Source: Succinatimonas hippei
GTDB taxonomy: Bacteria > Pseudomonadota > Gammaproteobacteria > Enterobacterales > Succinivibrionaceae
DNA: 19,782 nucleotides
Direction: 5' to 3'
Assembly (NCBI GenBank): GCA_004557545.1
Contig: SFGV01000034.1
Coordinates: 1 to 19,782 of the forward strand
Shown: piece after piece, positions 15,057-19,782 of the stretch
Position numbering within the stretch: the stretch's first letter is position 1
How the letters are laid out: the number at the start of each line of letters is the position of its first letter
Position numbers and translations under genes: made by a program
The notes under the pieces: model-generated
What the model was told of the DNA's origin: nothing
The model's input: the letters and a program-made list of their open reading frames with translations, nothing else
Databases searched by the model: none

Positions 15057-15072
15057 TGTGAATGAGATCGCA
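15057..15072. promoter_or_regulatory. Candidate CRP (cAMP receptor protein) site
   Basis: TGTGA-ATGAGA-TCGCA matches the CRP consensus TGTGA-N6-TCACA at nine of ten positions, with T-rich flanks. It lies about 160 bases before fucI. Carbon catabolite control of a sugar operon is expected in a gammaproteobacterium, but the distance to a transcription start cannot be fixed because the fucI promoter is unclear. Confidence 0.4.
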
Positions 15073-15176
15073 TTGTTTGAATAATGGTGTCCAATCCATA
15101 GGCGTGAGCATGACTGTACACGTTTTATCGTAATTTTGCGCAACCGTGTAGACTTGACTGACCATTTACCAGGCTC

Positions 15177-15185
15177 TGCTATAAA
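15177..15185 (+). promoter_or_regulatory. Extended -10 promoter, probably of the AraC-type gene
   Basis: TGCTATAAA is an extended -10 (TG-N-TATAAA) facing right. A TTGACT lies at 15154-15159, but the spacer of 20 bases is longer than ideal. An AT-rich tract follows. Use of this promoter would give a leader of about 225 bases; a TACAAT nearer the gene (around 15287) is an alternative. Confidence 0.35.
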
Positions 15186-15418
15186 TAAATATATATAATT
15201 GTATTTTAAGTATATTTATAAATATGTTCAGCTCATGGCAGGTTGTTGGTTCCTAATGTACCGTACTTTAATCATGTCACTTTAGTACAATCCAGAATAG
15301 TTTTTGCAATTAAAACGCCGCCTCGTTTTTTCTGCTACAGCTCGCAAACAGGACAGCTGAATACCAAAACTATTTTCATTTGGATCTAAGATTGAATGAG
15401 ATAAGGTGGAGTACCAGC

Positions 15419-16327
15419 ATGAGACAGAAGACTGCGGCCTATCACGAGAACCGTTCGCGCGGGACGTTGGAGTTTCCTTTTGATTATCATTACATCGACC
15501 GTGAGCACCCGCGTTTTGTCATGCCCTATCACTATCACAGCGCGCTTGAGATCTCAAAGGTTCTGCGCGGCGGTCTCGACATCAGCCTCAACGAGCGCCA
15601 CTACAGTTTAAATGAGGGTGACTGCATCATCATTCAGGGCAATGTGGTGCATGGAGGCAGACCCCGTGACAATGACACGGTATACCGCTGCGTGGTTTTC
15701 AGCGTTGATATGCTGCTTGATGTGGAAAAGCCGCCATTCTCGTTTTTGCGACGCCTGGCTAAGGGACAGATCATGATAAACGAGTGCTACCGTCTCTCTC
15801 AGGCTAAGGGCGTGTGCGATTGCGTAGAACGTCTTTTGTCTGAGGTTGATCCTGAAAACGGCGCGACCACCAGACAGCCCATGAACGCCATCGCCGCGGT
15901 GCTGTCGATTTTTGCCGAAATCGAGCGCTCCGGAGCCTACAGGGTAACCGCCGAGACCATGCCCAAACGTTATTTAAGTCACCTTGACAAGGTATCCATT
16001 CTCTTTCGCTACATCCATGACAATTACCAAAAACAGATCACCCTGGATGACATGGCAAAGGTCGCGGGGATGTCTCCTAAATACTTCTGCCGCTTTTTTC
16101 ATGAGCTGACCGGCAAACGCCCGATTGAGTACTTAAACGCCTTTCGCGTTGAAAGCGCCGCCGGGATGCTGCTCTCAGGCGACAAAAGCGTAGGCGAGAT
16201 AGCAGTCAACTGCGGTTTTAATGATCCCTGTTATTTTGCCAAGCTCTTCAAGCGCTACCGCGGACAGAGCCCAAGCGAATTCTGTCTGTCACCTTCAAGC
16301 CGCGAGGCCATAGCGGATCTCCCATAA
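15419..16327 (+). CDS. AraC-family transcriptional regulator with cupin domain
   Basis: A 302-residue regulator. The N-terminal cupin (about 30-95) has PYHYHSALEI, the usual His-x-His with a following Glu, plus SLNEGDCIIIQGNVVHGG, and probably senses a sugar or sugar acid. The C-terminal AraC DNA-binding domain (about 190-290) has helix-turn-helix one in ITLDDMAKVAGMSPKYFCRFF and the second in VGEIAVNCGFNDPCYFAKLFKRY, ending in the family signature G-x-S-P-x-E-F. The ATG at 15419 has GGAG 7 bases upstream; a TTG 13 codons earlier has no ribosome site. Its divergent position next to fucI makes it the likely activator of the ten-gene operon. It is not a relative of E. coli FucR, which is DeoR-type. 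Confidence 0.92.
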   Translation: MRQKTAAYHENRSRGTLEFPFDYHYIDREHPRFVMPYHYHSALEISKVLRGGLDISLNERHYSLNEGDCIIIQGNVVHGGRPRDNDTVYRCVVFSVDMLLDVEKPPFSFLRRLAKGQIMINECYRLSQAKGVCDCVERLLSEVDPENGATTRQPMNAIAAVLSIFAEIERSGAYRVTAETMPKRYLSHLDKVSILFRYIHDNYQKQITLDDMAKVAGMSPKYFCRFFHELTGKRPIEYLNAFRVESAAGMLLSGDKSVGEIAVNCGFNDPCYFAKLFKRYRGQSPSEFCLSPSSREAIADLP

Positions 16328-16375
16328 CTGGCTTATACCTGTTATATATAAGGGAGGTATTTCAGAGTTGCGATT

Positions 16376-16400
16376 TTCCCTTGCGCCCTCAGGGAATTTT
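16376..16400 (+). terminator. Weak terminator after the AraC-type gene
   Basis: TTCCCT pairs with AGGGAA (6 base pairs, 9-base loop) followed by four T, about 50 bases after the regulator stop. It is short and overlaps the tRNA-Pro promoter, so it may be only partly effective. Confidence 0.35.
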
Positions 16401-16408
16401 GCTATAAT
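16381..16408 (+). promoter_or_regulatory. Promoter of tRNA-Pro
   Basis: The extended -10 TG-C-TATAAT (TATAAT at 16403-16408) is perfect. A modest -35 TTGCGC lies at 16381-16386 with a 16-base spacer. The bases after the -10 are GC-rich (AGCCGCCG), as in promoters under stringent control. Transcription would start about 4 bases before the mature tRNA. Confidence 0.75.
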
Positions 16409-16418
16409 AGCCGCCGTT

Positions 16419-16495
16419 CGGTGATTGGCGCAGCCTGGTAGCGCACTATCTTAGGGAGGTAGGGGCCGTGGGTTCAAATCCCACATCACCGACCA
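16419..16495 (+). tRNA. tRNA-Pro (anticodon AGG)
   Basis: A complete 77-base cloverleaf: acceptor CGGTGAT / ATCACCG, D arm GCGC / GCGC, anticodon stem CTATC / GGTAG, T arm GTGGG-TTCAAAT-CCCAC, discriminator A and encoded CCA. The anticodon loop is TTAGGGA, so positions 34-36 are AGG, reading CCU, with G37 as in other proline tRNAs. Its body resembles E. coli proK except in the anticodon arm. Adenosine at position 34 is rare in bacteria outside tRNA-Arg(ACG). Confidence 0.95.
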
Positions 16496-16503
16496 TTGAA
16501 GGA

Positions 16504-16528
16504 AGCTGGCGGGACGCCGGCTTTTTTT
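16504..16528 (+). terminator. Rho-independent terminator after tRNA-Pro
   Basis: AGCTGGCG pairs with CGCCGGCT (8 pairs, one G-U) around a GGA loop, followed by a run of T reaching 16528. It starts 9 bases after the tRNA, so the tRNA is a single-gene transcript and speA needs its own promoter. Confidence 0.9.
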
Positions 16529-16626
16529 AACTCCGGCAAATCCGCTTTCCACTCCTCCAAAACAACACAAAAACCGCACCATCAGTGCACGCCTGCCCTA
16601 TCGCAATGCATTCGCGTTTTCTTTTT

Positions 16627-16654
16627 TTTACTTTAAAGTTCAGTCTGTTATTCT
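16627..16654 (+). promoter_or_regulatory. Possible speA promoter
   Basis: TTTACT (16627-16632), a 16-base spacer and TATTCT (16649-16654) each match sigma-70 consensus at four of six positions. A start near 16661 would leave a leader of about 90 bases that contains the terminator-like hairpin. A stable inverted repeat (ACCTGTCG / CGACAGGT, 16656-16683) begins at the proposed start. The call is weak. Confidence 0.3.
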
Positions 16655-16689
16655 TACCTGTCGGATAAAATCCGGCGACAGGTTATGTC

Positions 16690-16726
16690 TTAAGGCTTTG
16701 CTTGTAAGATAGCGCCTTAATTTTTT
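16690..16726 (+). terminator. Terminator-like hairpin in the speA leader (candidate attenuator)
   Basis: TTAAGGC (16690-16696) pairs with GCCTTAA (16714-16720), 7 base pairs, with a possible inner GCT / AGC pair, followed by six T at 16721-16726. It lies only 25 bases before the speA start. The same GCCTTAA occurs again at 16740-16746, overlapping the ribosome-binding region, so the left arm has two possible partners. Confidence 0.5.
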
Positions 16727-16745
16727 AAGCTTAAACGGAGCCTTA

Positions 16746-16754
16746 ATGTTGTGA
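16746..16754 (+). other. Two-codon ORF (ATG-TTG-TGA) overlapping the speA start
   Basis: ATG TTG TGA begins 5 bases after the only good Shine-Dalgarno (GGAG, 16737-16740). Its TGA shares two bases with the speA GTG at 16751, which is 10 bases from the same site. The mini-ORF thus has the better start codon and better spacing. Whether it is translated is unknown. Confidence 0.35.
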
Positions 16755-18637
16755 ACGCTTACAACATAGACTGGTGGGGTAACGGTTACTTCACGGTAAA
16801 CGATGAGGGACACATTTGCGTGCGTCCTGATCCTCTGAAACCCGACGCCATATGCGATCTGGACACGCTCGTCCGCGAGCGCGTGCGTCACGGACAGCGA
16901 ATGCCCGCCCTGCTCGCCTTCCCGCAGATCCTCTCAAGCCGTCTTCGCGCCATAAACAGCGCCTTTGATCACGCGCGTGAGGAATACCACTACAAGGGAA
17001 AATATTTTCTGGTATTTCCAGTCAAGGTAAACCAGTCGCGCAGAGTGCTTGACACCCTGACCCAGTCCGGCCAGTGCGTGGGGCTTGAGGCAGGCTCCAA
17101 GGCCGAGCTTACCGCGGTGCTCGCTCACGCCGGGCGTACCCGTACCGTGATCATCTGCAACGGATACAAGGATCGCGAGTATATCCGACTTGCCCTAAAC
17201 GGCGAGAAGATGGGACATAAGGTCTTTCTGGTCATCGAGAAAATGACCGAGCTGCGCATTGCTCTTGAGGAATCCTCAAGGCTTGGGATCAAGCCCCGCC
17301 TTGGCGTGCGCGCTAGGCTGGCCTCACAGGGCTCCGGCAAATGGCAGGCCTCAGGCGGCGAGTGCGCCAAGTTCGGGCTTGACGCAGGACAGGTCTTAAG
17401 GCTTGTTGAGATCTTAAAGGAAAAGGGGCTTTTAGACTGCCTTAAGCTTTTACACTTCCATCTTGGCTCTGAAATGTCCAACATCCGCGACATCGCCCGC
17501 GGAGTGCGCGAGAGCGCCAGATTCTTTGTAGAGCTCTCACGCCTTGGCTGCCACCTTGGGTATTTTGATGTAGGCGGCGGGCTTGGCGTTGACTATGAGG
17601 GAACCAGGACACAGTCTGACTGCTCGGTAAACTACGGGCTTAAGGAGTACGCCAACAACGTAACCTATGAAATCGCCCAGGCCTGCCGCGATAACCACCT
17701 TGAGGAGCCGGTGATCATTACAGAATCAGGACGCGCGCTCTCGGCCTACCACGCGGTGCTGGTATCGGACGTCGTGGGTGTTGAGCGCAACTGCTTCAAA
17801 TTCATCCCGCGCAAGGATGGCGAGAGGCTGCCCAAGCCGCTTGAATCGCTCTATACCACCTGGGATGAGATGCAGCAGGGCGGCGACGTGCGTTCGCTTT
17901 TTGAGTGGCTTCACGACTCGCAAAACGATCTGCAGGATGTGCACGACGGCTATACCGCAGGAGTATTTACCTTAGAGCAGCGCGCCCGCTCCGAAAAGCT
18001 CTATCTTTGCATCCTAAATGAGATCAGAAAAAGACTGGATGTCACCTCCAACATGTCCCACCGCGTGCTTCTGGAGGAGATCCAGAAGCGAATGGCGGAC
18101 AAGCTCTACGTCAACTTCAGTCTATTCCAGTCTCTGCCTGACGCCTGGGGCATAGGACAGATCTTTCCGGTGCTGCCGCTTGACGGGCTGAACAAGCCTC
18201 TTACCCGCAGAGCGGTAATTCTGGATATAACCTGCGACTCAGACGGTGCCATCAAAAAATACGTAGACGGCGATGACATAGAAACTACCATGCCATTCCC
18301 CGAGTACGATCCCAAGTCACCGCCTTTTATAGGCTTCTTTATGGTCGGCGCCTATCAGGAAATTCTGGGCAACATGCACAACCTCTTTGGCGATACCGAG
18401 ACGCTTGAAGTGCGGGTAGACAGCGGCGGCAAGGTGTCAGTCTCCCTCTTTGACGAGGGCAGCACAGTTGCTGACATGCTGCGCTACGTACTTTTGGATC
18501 CGACCACGCTTATCTCGGAATTCAGCCGACAGGTTGTAAACTCTGATCTTGACGAGGCCACCCAGAGGCAGTTTATCGACGAATTCCGCCAGGGCCTTTT
18601 CAACTACACCTATCTTGTGAATGAGCATCAGCCTTAA
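16751..18637 (+). CDS. speA: Biosynthetic arginine decarboxylase
   Basis: A PLP-dependent enzyme converting L-arginine to agmatine and CO2, the first step of putrescine synthesis through agmatine. The 628 residues match E. coli SpeA (658) end to end except for about 35 missing N-terminal residues. The PLP lysine is Lys92 in FPVKVNQ of the alanine-racemase-like barrel. LEAGSKAELTAVLAHAG, RLGVRARLASQGSGKW, LLHFHLGSE and FDVGGGLGVDYEG follow in order. Cys495 in DITCDSDG is the catalytic cysteine contributed across the dimer. The start is GTG, fixed by the conserved YNIDWWGN at residues 4-11 and an in-frame stop at 16718. The leader suggests attenuation or translational control. speB follows after 18 bases, so the two form an operon. 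Confidence 0.97.
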   Translation: MNAYNIDWWGNGYFTVNDEGHICVRPDPLKPDAICDLDTLVRERVRHGQRMPALLAFPQILSSRLRAINSAFDHAREEYHYKGKYFLVFPVKVNQSRRVLDTLTQSGQCVGLEAGSKAELTAVLAHAGRTRTVIICNGYKDREYIRLALNGEKMGHKVFLVIEKMTELRIALEESSRLGIKPRLGVRARLASQGSGKWQASGGECAKFGLDAGQVLRLVEILKEKGLLDCLKLLHFHLGSEMSNIRDIARGVRESARFFVELSRLGCHLGYFDVGGGLGVDYEGTRTQSDCSVNYGLKEYANNVTYEIAQACRDNHLEEPVIITESGRALSAYHAVLVSDVVGVERNCFKFIPRKDGERLPKPLESLYTTWDEMQQGGDVRSLFEWLHDSQNDLQDVHDGYTAGVFTLEQRARSEKLYLCILNEIRKRLDVTSNMSHRVLLEEIQKRMADKLYVNFSLFQSLPDAWGIGQIFPVLPLDGLNKPLTRRAVILDITCDSDGAIKKYVDGDDIETTMPFPEYDPKSPPFIGFFMVGAYQEILGNMHNLFGDTETLEVRVDSGGKVSVSLFDEGSTVADMLRYVLLDPTTLISEFSRQVVNSDLDEATQRQFIDEFRQGLFNYTYLVNEHQP

Positions 18638-18655
18638 GCGATACTGGAATAAATC

Positions 18656-19567
18656 ATGAATGAGACATTACACCGTCAGGAAGACATTTCGCTTTACTCA
18701 AACGCCTTCGGTTTTCTGAGATCGCCCTTGTGCTTTGATCCTGAGAAATCCGACGCCGACACCATCATCACCGGGATCCCTTTTGATATGGCAACCTCAG
18801 GCCGCCCGGGCTGCCGCTACGGAGCCCAGGCCATAAGACAGGCCTCGGTTATGTTTGCCTGGGAGCATAAGCGCTTTCCCTGGAGCTTTGCCTTAAATGA
18901 AAGGATGAAGCTTGCCGACTGCGGAGATCTGGTATTTCCAAGCGGCGATCCGGGAGCTATGGTAAAAGCGCTTTACGATCACGCGCTCGCGCTTGTAAAC
19001 GCCGGCAAAAGGATGCTGAGTCTTGGCGGAGATCACTTCGTAACCCTGCCGCTCTTGCGCGCTCACGCTAAAAAATACGGCACTCTGGCTCTGGTGCACT
19101 TTGACGCGCACTCTGACACCTACAAGGAAGGCTCGGCCTATGATCATGGCACGATGTTCGCGCGCGCCCCGGCTGAAAGGCTTATAAATCCCGCATCATC
19201 TGTCCAGATTGGGATCCGCACTGAGTATCACGAGGAGGACGGCTTTGAGGTCATAGACGGTCCTTCCGCCAATTCTCTGTCTTGTGATGAAATCGCAGAT
19301 AAGATCAAAGAGCGTACCGTGGGGCTTCCGGTGTACCTAAGCTTTGACATCGACTGCCTTGACCCTGCCTTTGCCCCCGGCACCGGCACCCCGGTTCCGG
19401 GCGGACTTAGTACCGACAAGGCGCTAGGGATCATAAGAAGGCTTTCTGGTCTGAACATCGTAGGCGCCGATCTGGTTGAGGTAAGCCCGGCGTATGACCA
19501 TTCTGACATAACCGCGATAGCCGCCGCGGCCATCGCGCTCGATATACTCTACGCCATGGCTTCATAA
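18656..19567 (+). CDS. speB: Agmatinase
   Basis: A manganese enzyme of the ureohydrolase family that splits agmatine into putrescine and urea, completing the pathway begun by SpeA. The 303 residues align along their full length with E. coli SpeB (306). The metal ligands are His127 (GGDHFVT), Asp150, His152 and Asp154 (FDAHSDT), and Asp231 and Asp233 (FDIDCLDPAFAPG). NAFGFLRSP and VPFDMATSG-type blocks near the N terminus distinguish it from arginase. The ribosome site before the ATG is weak (a GGAA 8 bases upstream), so translation may depend on that of speA 18 bases before. A terminator follows. Confidence 0.97.
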   Translation: MNETLHRQEDISLYSNAFGFLRSPLCFDPEKSDADTIITGIPFDMATSGRPGCRYGAQAIRQASVMFAWEHKRFPWSFALNERMKLADCGDLVFPSGDPGAMVKALYDHALALVNAGKRMLSLGGDHFVTLPLLRAHAKKYGTLALVHFDAHSDTYKEGSAYDHGTMFARAPAERLINPASSVQIGIRTEYHEEDGFEVIDGPSANSLSCDEIADKIKERTVGLPVYLSFDIDCLDPAFAPGTGTPVPGGLSTDKALGIIRRLSGLNIVGADLVEVSPAYDHSDITAIAAAAIALDILYAMAS

Positions 19568-19586
19568 GCCTCCAGGCTTTGACATA

Positions 19587-19624
19587 AAGCCCCTGCGCCA
19601 TTGTCCGCCGGGGCTTAATTTTTT
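19587..19624 (+). terminator. Rho-independent terminator of speAB
   Basis: AAGCCCC pairs with GGGGCTT (7 base pairs, with an inner GCG / CGC possible) followed by AATTTTTT. It begins 19 bases after the speB stop. On the other strand the T-run is poor, so it is mainly rightward. Confidence 0.85.
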
Positions 19625-19671
19625 CATTAATTGAAGTCCGATCTTCGTGGCCGACTTAACCTGGTTGAAGC

Positions 19672-19782
19672 TTAGCGGGGAAAAAAGCGTATTGCTTGAG
19701 ATAACAGCTTTTCTATCATAGGATCATCAATGACATGGATACCCATGGCGGGAAGATCGGGGCTTAATTTTGGAGTGAATAT
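19672..19782 (-). CDS. C-terminal end of an unidentified gene (partial)
   Basis: A leftward reading frame is open from the window edge for 36 codons and ends with TAA at 19672. The peptide includes SPDLPAMGIHVIDDPMIEK and ends in a basic, aromatic tail (RFFPR). I do not recognise the family. It converges with speAB, which is a plausible arrangement, but 36 codons could be open by chance. Confidence 0.4.
   Translation of the reverse strand: MFTPKLSPDLPAMGIHVIDDPMIEKLLSQAIRFFPR

Larger units (their letters stand above)
14899..15418. promoter_or_regulatory. Divergent control region between fucI and the AraC-type gene
   Basis: 520 bases without a credible gene. From left to right it holds the fucI ribosome site, a 9-base direct repeat (15015-15041), a CRP-like site (15057-15072), a very AT-rich stretch (15180-15230) with an extended -10 for the rightward gene, and the AraC-gene ribosome site. 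No strong sigma-70 promoter is obvious for fucI: one TTGACA-like match near 14918-14930 is too close to the start codon. An activator-dependent promoter with poor core elements would fit. Confidence 0.6.

Overview
The window looks like a chromosomal segment of a gammaproteobacterium. SpeA, SpeB, LptG, FucI, FucU and GalM all read as clear relatives of the Escherichia coli proteins as I remember them. The anaerobe-type TSCPD/TIGR03905 protein and the dicarboxylate-type transporters suggest a gut or rumen anaerobe, possibly Succinivibrionaceae. That family-level placement is inference.

Left part (1-4340). galM (aldose 1-epimerase) runs rightward behind a TATAAT box flanked by two LacI-type operator cores and ends in a strong terminator. 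An AEC-family permease gene runs leftward toward it and carries the same operator core in its own promoter region, so the two probably share a repressor that is not in the window. Then, all leftward, come a small TSCPD-domain protein, a tRNA-Leu(CAA) and lptG, which here has no lptF beside it.

Centre (4340-14898). Ten leftward genes form what looks like one operon: fucI - fucU - BNR/sialidase-like protein - tctC - tctB - tctA - DapA/NanA-family lyase - dctP - dctM - dctQ, closed by an intrinsic terminator at 4340-4372. The set combines a fucose-type isomerase and mutarotase, a cytoplasmic beta-propeller glycosidase or lyase, an unusual Schiff-base aldolase-family enzyme, and two unrelated binding-protein-dependent carboxylate importers (TTT and TRAP). 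No kinase, phosphate aldolase, dehydrogenase or dehydratase is present, so the pathway cannot be read as standard fucose breakdown. My best inference is uptake of an acidic sugar or sugar conjugate, intracellular cleavage, then isomerisation of the released sugar and aldol cleavage of an acid part. Perfect or near-perfect hairpins sit at four gene boundaries of the operon; the one before fucU may physically bring a distant Shine-Dalgarno sequence next to the start codon.

Right part (14899-19782). A 520-base divergent control region carries a 9-base direct repeat and a CRP-like site. It separates the operon from a rightward AraC-family regulator with a cupin domain, the likely local activator. 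Next come a tRNA-Pro whose anticodon reads AGG (A at the wobble position, rare in bacteria) and then speA-speB, the arginine-to-putrescine pathway via agmatine. The speA leader has an intrinsic terminator, a second copy of one terminator arm overlapping the ribosome binding region, and a two-codon ORF (ATG-TTG-TGA) overlapping the GTG start. A partial leftward ORF enters at the right edge. No IS element, prophage, CRISPR array or rRNA was seen.
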